The position numbers and the translations under genes were made by a program. This document shows, in pieces, positions 25,322 to 34,749 of a stretch of DNA of 64,000 nt (its first letter is position 1; every line of letters begins with the position of its first letter). Source of the DNA: Actinacidiphila cocklensis (GTDB taxonomy: Bacteria; Actinomycetota; Actinomycetes; Streptomycetales; Streptomycetaceae); assembly GCF_907177275.1 (NCBI RefSeq), contig NZ_CAJSLV010000048.1:331476-395475 (forward strand), given 5' to 3'. The notes beneath the pieces were generated by a model that was not told the DNA's origin, did no database searches, and saw nothing but the letters and a program-made list of their open reading frames with translations.

Positions 25322-26683
25322 ATGCGCACTTCCGGCAGAACCCGCAAGGCCGCCGTCATCGCGGTCGCGGGTCTCGCAGCCTGCGCGACGCTGATCACCG
25401 GCTGCAGCAGCGACAACAAGAAGGACGACAACGGCAGCTCCGACAACAGCTCCGCCTCGTCCACCGAGAAGATCACCCTGCACGTCGGCGACTTCGGCTC
25501 GTTCGGCTACGACGACAAGACCGGCGCAGCCCTCTACGCCGAGTACCACAAGCTGCACCCCAACATCACGATCGTTGAGGACGCCGTCGCAGACGGCCAG
25601 CAGTACTGGAACTCGCTGAAGCTCCACCTGACGCAGAACAGCGGTCTGGACGACATCCAGGCCATCGAGGTGGGTTACATCGGTCTGGCCATCCAGCCGA
25701 ACCTGGCGTCGAAGTTCGTGGACTTCAAGACGGTCGCCGGCTTCAACGCCGCCGACTGGCTGCCGTACAAGGAGAAGCAGGCCACCACCTCCGACGGCAA
25801 GGTCATCGGTGTGGGCACGGACGCGGGTCCGACCGCGATCTGCTACAACAAGGACGCCTTCCAGAAGGCCGGCCTGCCGACCGACCGCGACACCCTCGCG
25901 GCCAACTGGAACGGCGACTGGCAGAAGTTCATCGACCTGGGCAAGCAGTTCGCGGCCAGCAAGACCGCGCCCAAGGGCATGAAGTTCTCCGACTCCGGCA
26001 GCGGCCTGTTCAACGCGGTGCTCGCCAGCCAGGCGACGCAGTACTCGGACGCGAGCGGCAAGCTGATCTACGACACCAGCGCGGGCGTGCAGACGGCGTG
26101 GAACATCGCCACCGAGGCCGTGCAGGAGGGCCTGACGGCCGGCTACCAGCAGCTGGACCCGGCCAACGCGTGGGCGGCGGCCTTCAAGACCGGCAAGTTC
26201 GCCACCGTCACGTGCCCGAGCTGGATGGTCGGCCTGGTGGCGACCAACTCCGGTGACGCGGGCAAGGGCAAGTGGGACGTCGCGGCTCCGCCGCAGGTCG
26301 GCAACTGGGGCGGTTCGTTCCTGGCCGTGCCGAAGTCCGGCAAGCACGTCAAGGAGGCCACCGAGCTGGCGCAGTGGCTGACCTCGTCGGCCCAGGAGAT
26401 CAAGGTCTTCCAGAAGTTCGGGAACATCCCGTCCTCGACCAAGGCCCTGGACGACCCGGCCGTGCAGAGCCTGGTCAACCCGTACTTCCCCGGCACCCCG
26501 ATGGGCAAGATCTTCGCGTCCGCCGCCAAGAACATCACCCCGGCCCCGATCGGTCCGTGGGACGGCAACGTGAAGGACATCATCACCAAGAACGGCATCC
26601 TCGACATGGAGAAGCGCGGTACGGCCAAGGACAAGGCGTGGTCGAACGCGGTGAAGCAGATCAAGGACACCGTCGTCGAGTAG
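25322..26683 (+). CDS. cebE: CebE, cello-oligosaccharide ABC transporter binding lipoprotein
   Basis: A 453-residue extracellular solute-binding protein anchored by a lipid at Cys28 (lipobox LITGC). An Asp/Ser/Asn-rich tether follows, then a family 1 binding fold (LHVGDFGSFGYDDKTGAAL; GVGTDAGPTAICYNKDAF; PSWMVGLVATNSGDAG). It captures cellobiose or cellotriose outside the membrane for CebFG. ATG 25322 follows AAGGAGAG. It is first in the operon after a perfect CebR box; a hairpin at 26697-26728 separates it from cebF, which would let it be expressed at higher levels. Confidence 0.95.
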   Translation: MRTSGRTRKAAVIAVAGLAACATLITGCSSDNKKDDNGSSDNSSASSTEKITLHVGDFGSFGYDDKTGAALYAEYHKLHPNITIVEDAVADGQQYWNSLKLHLTQNSGLDDIQAIEVGYIGLAIQPNLASKFVDFKTVAGFNAADWLPYKEKQATTSDGKVIGVGTDAGPTAICYNKDAFQKAGLPTDRDTLAANWNGDWQKFIDLGKQFAASKTAPKGMKFSDSGSGLFNAVLASQATQYSDASGKLIYDTSAGVQTAWNIATEAVQEGLTAGYQQLDPANAWAAAFKTGKFATVTCPSWMVGLVATNSGDAGKGKWDVAAPPQVGNWGGSFLAVPKSGKHVKEATELAQWLTSSAQEIKVFQKFGNIPSSTKALDDPAVQSLVNPYFPGTPMGKIFASAAKNITPAPIGPWDGNVKDIITKNGILDMEKRGTAKDKAWSNAVKQIKDTVVE

Positions 26684-26696
26684 TACCCAGGCGGGG

Positions 26697-26728
26697 CCGC
26701 CCGGCAGTGTCTCCCACCTGCCGGGCGG
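26697..26728 (+). terminator. Intercistronic hairpin between cebE and cebF
   Basis: CCGCCCGGCAG pairs exactly with CTGCCGGGCGG around a 10-base loop. This is a partial terminator or mRNA-stabilising hairpin of the kind often found after binding-protein genes. Confidence 0.65.
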
Positions 26729-26846
26729 TCCGTTTCAGGGCCTGGTGCGACAAGTGAACGCATCCGGCCCAGGCCACTACAACTTCTGAACAACCCTCCC
26801 CCCCTCCCGGTCCACCGCCCCCATCCCTACGGGAAGGACGCCACTC

Positions 26847-27848
26847 GTGGCCACCTCCGTCAGGGCGACGTCCGACGGCCGCCCGCCGTCGTCCCGGCCC
26901 GCCCCCAGCACGTCAGACAAGAGCGGCAGCCGCCCTCCCGGCTGGCGCACCAAGCTCTTCCGGTTCGACACCAAGGCGTCCCCGTACGCCTACGTCGCGC
27001 CCTTCTTCATCCTCTTCGCCGCCTTCGGCCTGTTCCCGCTGATCTACACCGGCTGGCTCTCGCTGCACCAGGTGGAGCTGGGCACCCACGCGAAGTGGGT
27101 CGGCTTCGACAACTACACCGGCCTGTGGGACAACGAGTTCTTCTGGAAGGCGCTGCGCAACACCTTCACGCTCGGCGTGCTCTCCACCGTGCCGCAGCTG
27201 CTGATGGCGCTCGGTCTGGCGCACCTGCTCAACTACAAGCTGCGCGGCCGGGGCTTCTTCCGGGTCGCGGTCCTGGCGCCGTACGCGACCTCGGTCGCCG
27301 CCGCCACCCTGGTCTTCATCCAGATGTTCAACCCCGACTACGGGATGATCAACCAGCTGTTCGGCCACATCGGGCTCGGCCACGTCGACTGGGAATCGTC
27401 CAAGTGGCCCGCCCAGATAGCCATCTCGACCATCGTGACCTGGCGCTGGACCGGCTACAACGCGCTGATCTACCTGGCCGCGATGCAGGCCGTGCCCGCC
27501 GACCTCTACGAGGCGGCCGCGCTGGACGGCGCGTCGCGGTGGCGGCAGTTCGTCAGCGTCACGATCCCCTCGATCCGGCCGACGATCCTCTTCACCATCA
27601 TCGTCTCCACGATCGGCGCGACCCAGCTGTTCGGCGAGCCGCTGATGTTCGGCGGCGGCGTCGGCGTCACCGGTGGCACGGACCACCAGTACCAGACGCT
27701 CAGCCTCTACATGTACGACAAGGGCTGGAACACCGGCGAACTGGGCCAGGCCTCCGCCGTGGCCTGGGTGATGCTGCTGATCCTGCTGCTCATCGGCGCC
27801 GTCAACCTGCTGATCGTGCGCTCCAACCGCCGGAAGCTGGGGGCCTGA
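26847..27848 (+). CDS. cebF: CebF, sugar ABC transporter permease
   Basis: A 333-residue inner-membrane permease with about six helices after a basic, Pro/Ser-rich cytoplasmic N-terminus. Seen: YAYVAPFFILFAAFGLFPLIYTGWLS in the first helix and the EAA loop EAAALDGASRWRQFVSVTIP, which contacts the ATPase. GTG 26847 has GGAAGGA upstream. It works with CebE and CebG. No ATPase gene lies in the operon, so a shared ATPase such as MsiK encoded elsewhere is expected. Confidence 0.94.
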   Translation: MATSVRATSDGRPPSSRPAPSTSDKSGSRPPGWRTKLFRFDTKASPYAYVAPFFILFAAFGLFPLIYTGWLSLHQVELGTHAKWVGFDNYTGLWDNEFFWKALRNTFTLGVLSTVPQLLMALGLAHLLNYKLRGRGFFRVAVLAPYATSVAAATLVFIQMFNPDYGMINQLFGHIGLGHVDWESSKWPAQIAISTIVTWRWTGYNALIYLAAMQAVPADLYEAAALDGASRWRQFVSVTIPSIRPTILFTIIVSTIGATQLFGEPLMFGGGVGVTGGTDHQYQTLSLYMYDKGWNTGELGQASAVAWVMLLILLLIGAVNLLIVRSNRRKLGA

Positions 27849-27850
27849 CC

Positions 27851-28768
27851 ATGGCTCAACTCACTCAGGCCACGCAGTCCGCGGGACCGCGGCACTCCTC
27901 CGCGGCGCCGGCCCGCCCCCGGCGGGTCAAGGCCGGCGGGGCGGGCAAGCAGCAGCACGCGGGACCCATCGCGTACGTCCTGCTGATCATCGCCGCGGCG
28001 ATCTCGCTGTTCCCGCTGTACTGGACGGTCGTCGCCGCGTCGCACACCGACACCGACATCACCCAGCCGCCGACCCCGCTGCTGCCCGGCAGCCACCTGG
28101 TGCAGAACATCAAGGTGGTGTGGGACGAGGTCGACATGACCACGGCCCTGATCAACTCCACCGTCGTGGCGGGCTGTGTCGCGCTGAGCACGGTGCTGTT
28201 CGCGACGCTGGCCGGCTTCGCCTTCGCCAAGCTGCAGTTCCGCGGCCGCAACATCCTGCTGATGATCGTGGTCGCCACCATGACGATCCCGCCGCAGCTC
28301 AGCGTGATCCCGCTCTACCAGATCGTCACCAACGTCGGCTGGGTCGGCCATCTGCAGTCCGTCATCCTGCCGTCGCTGGTCGCCGCCTTCGGTGTGTTCT
28401 TCATGCGGCAGTTCCTCTCCGAGGCGCTGCCCATCGAGCTGGTGGAGGCCGCCAGGGTGGACGGGGCGCACAGCCTGCGCATCCTGTGGCACGTGGTCTT
28501 CCCGATCGCCCGGCCCGCGATGGCCGTACTGGGAATGCTGGTGTTCGTGCAGGCCTGGAACGACTTCTTCTGGCCGCTGATCGCACTCAACCAGCAGAAC
28601 CCCACGGTGCAGGTCGCGCTGGCGGGCGTCGGGTCGGGCAACCACACCATCGACCATGCCGCGGTCGTCACCGCCGCGCTGGTCGCGACGCTGCCGCTGC
28701 TGCTGGTCTTCGCCTTCCTCGGCAAGCACATCGTCGGCGGTATCACCGCGGGTGCCGTCAAGAGCTGA
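27851..28768 (+). CDS. cebG: CebG, sugar ABC transporter permease
   Basis: A 305-residue permease, the second half of the CebEFG importer. Seen: [22 protein letters not shown] (helix 1), [20 protein letters not shown] and the EAA loop [24 protein letters not shown]. It ends in [19 protein letters not shown], typical of CUT1 permeases. The ATG lies 2 bases after the cebF stop, so the two are coupled. Confidence 0.94.
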   Translation: MAQLTQATQSAGPRHSSAAPARPRRVKAGGAGKQQHAGPIAYVLLIIAAAISLFPLYWTVVAASHTDTDITQPPTPLLPGSHLVQNIKVVWDEVDMTTALINSTVVAGCVALSTVLFATLAGFAFAKLQFRGRNILLMIVVATMTIPPQLSVIPLYQIVTNVGWVGHLQSVILPSLVAAFGVFFMRQFLSEALPIELVEAARVDGAHSLRILWHVVFPIARPAMAVLGMLVFVQAWNDFFWPLIALNQQNPTVQVALAGVGSGNHTIDHAAVVTAALVATLPLLLVFAFLGKHIVGGITAGAVKS

Positions 28769-28865
28769 CTCCCCGCCCGCGGGGCCGCACGCCTGTGCCA
28801 CGCGGGCCGGTGGGAGCCCCCCTTCTCCCCCCGACTACCCCCTGATTCCTTTGGAGTCCCCCGTT

Positions 28866-30347
28866 ATGACAGCTGTCCGTTCAGAGAGCACTGAGCTTTC
28901 TGCCAGCTCGGCCTCGCTCCGCTTCCCCCCCGGCTTCGTCTGGGGGGCGGCCACCGCCGCCTATCAGATCGAGGGCGCCGCAGCCGAGGACGGCCGTACG
29001 CCCTCGATCTGGGACACCTTCAGCCACACCCCGGGCCGAGTCCGCAACGGGGACACCGGCGACATCGCCGCCGACCACTACCACCGGTTCCGCGACGACG
29101 TCGCGCTGATGGCGGACCTGGGCCTGGGCGCGTACCGCTTCTCGGTGTCCTGGTCCCGGGTCCAGCCCACCGGGCGCGGCCCCGCGGTGCAGCGCGGCCT
29201 GGACTTCTACCGCCGGCTCACCGACGAGCTGCTCGACAAGGGCATCACGCCGGTCGCCACCCTCTACCACTGGGACCTGCCGCAGGACCTCGAGGACGTC
29301 GGCGGCTGGACCGTACGCGACACCACCGAGCGGTTCGCCGAGTACGCCGAGATCGTGGCGGGCGCGCTCGGCGACCGGGTGCCGTACTGGACCACGCTCA
29401 ACGAGCCGTGGTGCTCGGCCTACCTCGGCTACGGCTCGGGGGTGCACGCCCCCGGGCGCACCGAACCCGAGTCGGCGCTGAAGGCCGTGCACCACCTCAA
29501 CCTCGCCCATGGCCGGGCGATCGGGGTTCTGCGTTCCGTTCTCCCCGCTACAGCGCAGACCTCGATCACCCTCAACCTGCACCAGATCCGCCCGCTCACC
29601 GAATCCGCCGCCGACCTGGACGCGGCCCGCCGGATCGACGCGGTCGGCAACCGGGTCTTCCTCGGCCCGATCCTCGGCGACGGCTACCCCGCCGACCTGC
29701 TGGACGACACCGCCCACCTGGTGGACTGGGAGTCGCTGGTCAAGGACGGCGACCTCGCCGAGATCAGCCGCCCGATCGACCTGCTGGGCCTGAACTACTA
29801 CACCCCGACGCTGGTCTCCGACGGCCGGGTGCAGACCGAGGGTCCCGCGGCGCCGCGCAACGACGGGCACGGGGCGAGCGACTTCTCGCCGTGGCCCGGC
29901 TCCGAGCACGTCGCCTTCCACCTGCCGCCCGGCGAGACCACCGCGATGCGCTGGGCGGTCGACGCGACCGGCCTGCGCGACCTGATCCAGCGGATCTCCC
30001 GGGAGCACCCGGGCCTGCCGCTGATGGTCACCGAGAACGGCGCGGCGTACGACGACTACATCTCGCCCGAGGGCCAGGTCAACGACCCCGAGCGGATCGC
30101 GTACCTGCACGGCCACCTGTCCGCGGTGCACCAGGCGGTGAGCGCGGGCGCCGACGTCCGCGGCTACTTCCTGTGGTCGCTGATGGACAACTTCGAGTGG
30201 GCGTACGGCTACAGCAAGCGCTTCGGTGCCATCTACGTCGACTTCGGCACGCAGCGCAGGATCCCCAAGCAGAGCGCCCACTGGTACGCCTCGGTGGCGC
30301 GCGCAAACGTCCTTCAGGACCTTCCGGAGGAGGACGGGAAGTCCTGA
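28866..30347 (+). CDS. bglC: BglC, GH1 beta-glucosidase
   Basis: A 493-residue cytoplasmic family 1 glycosidase that hydrolyses imported cellobiose to glucose. Seen: [25 protein letters not shown] at the N-terminus, TTLNEPWC with acid/base Glu180, and [11 protein letters not shown] with nucleophile Glu390, ending [12 protein letters not shown]-type sequence. It has no signal peptide. It follows cebG by 97 bases and is probably in the same CebR-controlled transcript. Only half a CebR box (TGGGAGC at 28811) lies in the gap. The length is normal for GH1. Confidence 0.95.
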   Translation: MTAVRSESTELSASSASLRFPPGFVWGAATAAYQIEGAAAEDGRTPSIWDTFSHTPGRVRNGDTGDIAADHYHRFRDDVALMADLGLGAYRFSVSWSRVQPTGRGPAVQRGLDFYRRLTDELLDKGITPVATLYHWDLPQDLEDVGGWTVRDTTERFAEYAEIVAGALGDRVPYWTTLNEPWCSAYLGYGSGVHAPGRTEPESALKAVHHLNLAHGRAIGVLRSVLPATAQTSITLNLHQIRPLTESAADLDAARRIDAVGNRVFLGPILGDGYPADLLDDTAHLVDWESLVKDGDLAEISRPIDLLGLNYYTPTLVSDGRVQTEGPAAPRNDGHGASDFSPWPGSEHVAFHLPPGETTAMRWAVDATGLRDLIQRISREHPGLPLMVTENGAAYDDYISPEGQVNDPERIAYLHGHLSAVHQAVSAGADVRGYFLWSLMDNFEWAYGYSKRFGAIYVDFGTQRRIPKQSAHWYASVARANVLQDLPEEDGKS

Positions 30348-30360
30348 GGGGACGGAGAAA

Positions 30361-30404
30361 AAGGAGCGGTACGGCAGTTCGAGGGTGCTGCCGTACCGCT
30401 CCTT
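30361..30404. terminator. Bidirectional terminator between bglC and the GH18 gene
   Basis: AAGGAGCGGTACGGCAG (30361-30377) pairs over all 17 bases with 30388-30404 and has A- and T-rich flanks on the two sides. It ends both convergent transcripts. Confidence 0.9.
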
Positions 30405-30448
30405 GACGTTCCTCCCCCGTGGGGGTGGGAGAGGACCGGTCTGCTGGG

Positions 30449-31885
30449 TCAGCCGCCGTAGTCGGCGAAGGCCTGCGAGAAGGCGCCCGCGCTCTGGGTG
30501 ATGGAGCTGCAGCTCGCGTCGGCCCAGCTCTGGGCGCCGCCCGCGCACTGCTTGTCGCGGGTCGCGGACCACATCGACAGCCAGGCCAGGCCCTTGGTCT
30601 TGGCGAAGGCCACCAGCTGGGAGGCGTCGGCGACGGTGAAGACCTCGGTGCTGACGTCGTTGACGCCGATCATCGGGGTGACGGCGATCTTCTGCCAGGC
30701 GGCGGCGTCCGAGAGCCCGAGCACGCTCTTGACCTGTGCCTGGGTCGCGGTGGCGCCGTCGATGGCGTACTGGCCCATGTCGCCGCTGAAGGACGCGCCG
30801 TAGTCCATCGCCATGATGTTGACCGCGTGCACGTCCACGCCGTTGGCCTTGGCGTTCGACAGCAGGTCGATGCCGTCCTGGGTCAGCCCGGTGGGCATCG
30901 CGGGCAGCGTGTAGGAGACCTCCAGGCCGCTGTGGGCGCGCTGGAGCTGGGAGATCGCCTGCGCGCGGCGGGTGTTGGCCGCGGTGTCGGGCAGCGCGCC
31001 GCCCTCGACGTCGAAGTCCACCTTGGTCAGGCCGTACTGGTCGACGACCTTGCCGTACGCGGCCGCCAGGTCGCTCACCGACGAGCAGGCGGCGGCCAGT
31101 TCCGTACCGTTGGCGCCGCCGAAGGAGACCCGGACGTCGCCGCCGGCCGCGCGCAGGGCGCCGATCTGGGCGGCGACCGCGTCGCTGCCCAGGTCCGTGA
31201 CGCCGCCCCACTTGGGGACGCAGCCGCCGCCGGAGACGACGAAGGCCAGGTTGAACTGCTTGACGCCGCCTGCCTTGGACGCGGCGACCAGGTCGTAGGC
31301 CGGGTAGAGCGAGGTGTCGACGTAGGGCGAGAAGCCGCCGCCGGTGGCGGTGCCGCTGCCCGGGTCGGTCGTCGGGGTCCCGGTCGGGGCGGGCGTCGCG
31401 GTGGCGGTGGAGGTGGCCGTCGGGTGGCCCGTGGGCGTCGCCGTCGGGCCGCTGTCCACCGAGCACTTGGCGTCGTTGATCAGGCAGCCGGTCGGGTCGC
31501 CCGCGGTACCCGACGCGCTCGCGACGAAGCCGACCTCGACGCTCGCGCCGGCGGCTATCGAGGAGTTCCAGCTCTCCGGCTTCACCGTGACGGTCCCGCC
31601 GGACACCGTGAAGGTACCGTTCCACAGCGAGCTGACGGTGGTGCCCGCGGGCAGCTGGAAGGTCAGCGTCCAGCCGTTCAGCGCGCTGCCTGTGGTGTTG
31701 CTGATCACGTACTGCCCGGTGTAACCGCTGCCCCAGTCGCTGGTCTTGGAGTACGCGGCCCCGACCGTGGCCGCGCTTGCGGACCCCGCGAGGGCGAAAC
31801 CGCCGCCCGCGAGGGCCGCCGCGACGGCGACGGCGACGGTCAACTGGACCTTGCGGCTGGGACGGCGACGGTGCGTGCGTGCCAT
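30449..31885 (-). CDS. Secreted GH18 chitinase with N-terminal CBM2
   Basis: A 478-residue secreted protein. Order: signal peptide (KVQLTVAVAVAAALAGGGFALAGSASA), CBM2-like module at about 40-140 (YSKTSDWGSGYTGQYVISN; SLWNGTFTVSGG), a Thr/Pro/Ala linker, and a compact GH18 domain from about 190 (FSPYVDTSLYPAYDL). TKVDFDVEGG is the DxxDxE-type motif with the catalytic Glu. The type resembles the small bacterial chitinases whose catalytic domain binds no extra insertion domain. CBM2 can bind chitin or cellulose. No CebR box or dre site was found upstream. It lies beside the cellulose locus but is probably separately controlled. Confidence 0.92.
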   Translation of the reverse strand: MARTHRRRPSRKVQLTVAVAVAAALAGGGFALAGSASAATVGAAYSKTSDWGSGYTGQYVISNTTGSALNGWTLTFQLPAGTTVSSLWNGTFTVSGGTVTVKPESWNSSIAAGASVEVGFVASASGTAGDPTGCLINDAKCSVDSGPTATPTGHPTATSTATATPAPTGTPTTDPGSGTATGGGFSPYVDTSLYPAYDLVAASKAGGVKQFNLAFVVSGGGCVPKWGGVTDLGSDAVAAQIGALRAAGGDVRVSFGGANGTELAAACSSVSDLAAAYGKVVDQYGLTKVDFDVEGGALPDTAANTRRAQAISQLQRAHSGLEVSYTLPAMPTGLTQDGIDLLSNAKANGVDVHAVNIMAMDYGASFSGDMGQYAIDGATATQAQVKSVLGLSDAAAWQKIAVTPMIGVNDVSTEVFTVADASQLVAFAKTKGLAWLSMWSATRDKQCAGGAQSWADASCSSITQSAGAFSQAFADYGG

Positions 31886-32014
31886 GTGCTGCCTGCCTCG
31901 GTTCTGGGGAGGTGGTGACGCGCTGCACGCTAACGGCTGAGAGTCGGACGAAAGCCCTGTTCAGGGCGTTGGGGCGGCTTCTTATGGCGCGCTTAAGCAA
32001 CGGCAAGGGACCCG

Positions 32015-33382
32015 TTAAAGGTGGCCGCGCCCCACGGGCCTGCCGCGCCGCTTGTGACCGGGCGCGACCGGGGCGGGGGCGCCGCCCAGCGCGAGCCACA
32101 GCCGTATCTCCGCACCGCCCAGCACGCTGCGGCCGACCCGCATGTCGCCGCCGGTGGACTCCGCGACCCTGCGCACGATGTCCAGGCCGAGCCCCGTCGA
32201 GCCCTGCCCGCCGTCGCCGTGCCCGCGGCGGACCGCTGCCGCCGGGTCCGCGACACCGGGTCCGGCGTCCGAGACCAGCACGATGACCGCGTCGTCCGCG
32301 CGGTGCACGTCCACCGCGAACGCGGTGCCCTCGGGGGTGTGCCGGAAGACGTTGCCGAGCATCGCGTCAAGCGCGGCGGCCAGTTCGCCGCGCGCGACCG
32401 GCACCCGCACCGGCCGGTCGGCGCCCGCGGTCCGCACCTCGCGGGCCTCGTCCTCGGCCAGCGCCGACCAGAAGGCCATCCGCTCCCTGATCACCTCCGC
32501 CGCGTCGCACCCGGCCGCCGTCGCCGGTACGCGCTGCTCCCGCGCGGCCCTGATGATCTGGTCGACCTCCCGCTCCAGCTGGGCGACCGCCGCCCTGGTC
32601 TGGTCGGCGGCCGGACCCTCGCCCAGCGACGCGGTGTTCAGCCGCAGCACGGTCAGCGGGGTCCGCAGCCGGTGCGACAGGTCGGCGGCCAACTCCCGCT
32701 CCGCGGCCAGCAGCTGCACCACCTGGTCGGCCATGGCGTTGAACGCGGCCGCGGCCGAACGCAGTTCGTCGGGACCCGCCTCCGGCACCCGCACCGCCAG
32801 ATCCCCCTCGCCCAACCGGTGCGCGGCCCCGGCCAGTTGCACCGCGGGCCGCACCATCCGGCTGCCCAGCCGGTCGGCGACCGCCACCGAGCCGACGATC
32901 AGCCCGAGGCCGACCCCGGCGAGCACCAGCCACGCGGTGGCCACGCCCCGGGTGACGTCGCCGTCCGGCACGAACACCTCGACGACCGCGATCGTCCCCG
33001 ACCCCACCGCGGTCGGCCGCAGCAGCGCGTAGCCGCCCGCGACCCGCACGGTCGCCGCCTCACCGTCGGCCGACGCGGCGGCCAGCGCCGCCGCGCCCGC
33101 GTGCGGCCGGCCGATCCGCACCTCCGCGGTGTCCCGCGTCGCCGGGATGCGCAGCGCGATCCGCCGCAACGCCCCGGCCTGCGTCGTCGCCACCGCCCGC
33201 TCCAACTCCCCGCGGTCGGTGGTGATCGCCAGCGCCGGGGCGATCGCCGCGGCCTGCCGCTCGGCGTTCGTCAGCGCACGGTCCCTGGCCAGCTCCCTGA
33301 CCACCAGGCCCAGCGGCACCGCGAAGGCGATCACCACCATCGCGGTCACCGCGAGCGAGACCCGGACCAGGGACCACCTCAT
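32015..33382 (-). CDS. Sensor histidine kinase of an OmpR-type two-component system
   Basis: A 455-residue membrane kinase. Helix 1 is at about 5-30 (SLAVTAMVVIAFAVPLGLVV), followed by an extracytoplasmic sensor loop, helix 2 at about 170 (AWLVLAGVGLGLIVGSVAVA), HAMP, then HisKA with ADLSHRLRTPLTVLRLN (phosphoacceptor His). The HATPase domain follows (LDAMLGNVFRHTPEG; GSTGLGLDIVRRVAEST). The first box has SHRLRTP instead of the more usual SHELRTP. The ATG overlaps the regulator stop by 4 bases (ATGA). The stimulus is unknown. Confidence 0.9.
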   Translation of the reverse strand: MRWSLVRVSLAVTAMVVIAFAVPLGLVVRELARDRALTNAERQAAAIAPALAITTDRGELERAVATTQAGALRRIALRIPATRDTAEVRIGRPHAGAAALAAASADGEAATVRVAGGYALLRPTAVGSGTIAVVEVFVPDGDVTRGVATAWLVLAGVGLGLIVGSVAVADRLGSRMVRPAVQLAGAAHRLGEGDLAVRVPEAGPDELRSAAAAFNAMADQVVQLLAAERELAADLSHRLRTPLTVLRLNTASLGEGPAADQTRAAVAQLEREVDQIIRAAREQRVPATAAGCDAAEVIRERMAFWSALAEDEAREVRTAGADRPVRVPVARGELAAALDAMLGNVFRHTPEGTAFAVDVHRADDAVIVLVSDAGPGVADPAAAVRRGHGDGGQGSTGLGLDIVRRVAESTGGDMRVGRSVLGGAEIRLWLALGGAPAPVAPGHKRRGRPVGRGHL

Positions 33383-34077
33383 ACCGGCGGCTCCAGCTTG
33401 ACCCCCACCCCGCGCAGCGTGTACAGATACCGCGGCCTGGCCGCCGTCTCCCCCAACTTCCTGCGCAGCCACGACAGGTGGACGTCGATCGTCTGGTCGT
33501 CGCCGTACGACTGCTGCCACACCTCCGCGAGCAGCTCGCGGCGGGCCACCACCACGCCGGGCCTGGCGGCCAGGAAGCTCAGCAGGTCGAACTCCCGCCG
33601 GGTCAGGTCGAGCGTGACGCCGTCCAGCACGGCGAGCCGGCGCCGCACGTCGATGGACAGCCCGCCGACCATGATCACCGCGTCGGCCGCGGGGGCCGCG
33701 GAGCGGCTGCGGGACCGCCGCAGTACGGCTGCGAGCCGGGCGGACAGGTGCTCCACCGAGAACGGCTTGACCAGGTAGTCGTCGGCGCCGGCGTTGAGCA
33801 GCCGGACGATCTCCGCCTCGTCGTCCCGTGCGGTCGCCACGATCACCGGTACGTCGCTGAGCCCGCGCAGCATCTTCAACGCCTCGGACCCGTCCAGGTC
33901 GGGCAGCCCGAGATCCAGGATCACCACGTCGAACCCGACCTGCGCGACCTCCCGCAGCGCCTCCAGGGCGGTGCCCACGCTCCTTACGGTGTGGGACGCG
34001 TCCGTCAGGTGCCGGATCAGGGCCGAGCGCACGAACTGGTCGTCCTCGACCACGAGCACACTTGCCATGCGCGGCAA
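33379..34077 (-). CDS. OmpR/PhoB-family response regulator
   Basis: A 232-residue regulator. The receiver domain is at 5-120 (VLVVEDDQFVRSAL; VVILDLGLPDLDGSEAL with the phosphoacceptor Asp; DDYLVKPFSVEHLSARL). The winged-helix domain is at 140-232 (LTRREFDLLSFLAARPGVVV; IDVHLSWLRRKLGE; YLYTLRGVGVKLE). Starts at 34077 and 34068 (MASV) are both possible. It is divergent from a small secreted-protein gene beginning 43 bases away, a probable target. Confidence 0.93.
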   Translation of the reverse strand: MPRMASVLVVEDDQFVRSALIRHLTDASHTVRSVGTALEALREVAQVGFDVVILDLGLPDLDGSEALKMLRGLSDVPVIVATARDDEAEIVRLLNAGADDYLVKPFSVEHLSARLAAVLRRSRSRSAAPAADAVIMVGGLSIDVRRRLAVLDGVTLDLTRREFDLLSFLAARPGVVVARRELLAEVWQQSYGDDQTIDVHLSWLRRKLGETAARPRYLYTLRGVGVKLEPPV

Positions 34078-34120
34078 CCTAGCGTGTTACGCCGCCGCGT
34101 GGTGCGGCACCATAGCCGTT

Positions 34121-34615
34121 GTGCACCGAGGGCTGCTCCACACCTGCGTCTGGGCGCTGACCACCGCGGCGGCGGCGACGCTGTCCTGGTTCGGCGTCCA
34201 CAGCGTGCTGCGCGGCACCGCGTACGACCCGCCGCGCGCCCTCCCGGTGACCGCGCCGACGGTCGGCTCCCCCACCTCCCGGCCCTCGCCTCCGGCGCCG
34301 CCCCCGACAACCCGCGCCACCTCCTCGCGAAGCGCGCGGCCCCATGTTCCGGCCTCTGCGTCCACCTCCCCCTCCACCTCCGGCGGCGGTGACGTGCACG
34401 GCTACACCATGCGCGGCGGCCGGGTCGTCCTCGCCCTCGGGCCGGCGGCGGCCACGCTCGTCTCGGCGGTGCCGAACTCCGGCTGGAAGATGCAGGTCTG
34501 GCCGGAGGACGGGTGGCTGCGGGTCACTTTCACGTCGGCCTCCGGCGGTGCGGCGTCCACGGTCTTCTGCACGTGGAACGGGCATCCGCCGTCCGTGCAG
34601 GCCTACGAGGAGTAG
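34121..34615 (+). CDS. Small secreted or membrane-anchored protein, divergent from the two-component system
   Basis: A 164-residue protein using GTG 34121. An N-terminal hydrophobic helix (LHTCVWALTTAAAATLSWFGVHSVL) is followed by a Pro/Ser/Thr-rich low-complexity stretch of about 55 residues and a C-terminal domain of about 70 residues (GYTMRGGRVVLALGPAAATLVSAVPNSGWKMQVWPEDGWLRVTF; STVFCTWNGHPPSV). The C-terminal part looks like a compact beta-sheet unit. No family is recognised. Its 43-base divergent spacing from the response regulator suggests control by that system. Confidence 0.75.
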   Translation: MHRGLLHTCVWALTTAAAATLSWFGVHSVLRGTAYDPPRALPVTAPTVGSPTSRPSPPAPPPTTRATSSRSARPHVPASASTSPSTSGGGDVHGYTMRGGRVVLALGPAAATLVSAVPNSGWKMQVWPEDGWLRVTFTSASGGAASTVFCTWNGHPPSVQAYEE

Positions 34616-34631
34616 GTCCTCGGGGGTTCGA

Positions 34632-34738
34632 GGTGTTCCCCGCGCCCCTGGAAAACGCTCGCCCTCTGGCGCAACGGCACCGGTGGGAACACTCGGCCAC
34701 ATCCGCAGAGACACCGGCGAGAAAGCTCGGCCACATCA
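34632..34738. repeat. Fragment of the dispersed intergenic repeat, with a local direct repeat
   Basis: GTTCCCCGCGCCCCTGGAAA followed by ACGCTCGCCCTC (about 34635-34666) resembles the repeat units near 46457-46828 (compare AAAAACGCTCGCCCTC at 46690). CTCGGCCACATC occurs at 34692 and again at 34726. Confidence 0.6.
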
Positions 34739-34749
34739 CCGGGAGGGGG

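Noticed and set aside
28811-28824. CebR box upstream of bglC
   Set aside because: TGGGAGC is followed by CCCCCTT, only 10 of 14 matches and no palindrome; bglC is more likely read from the cebE promoter.
16510-31885. Recent horizontal transfer of the polysaccharide block
   Set aside because: GC content and codon use look like the rest of the window and no mobility genes flank it; only the clustering is unusual.
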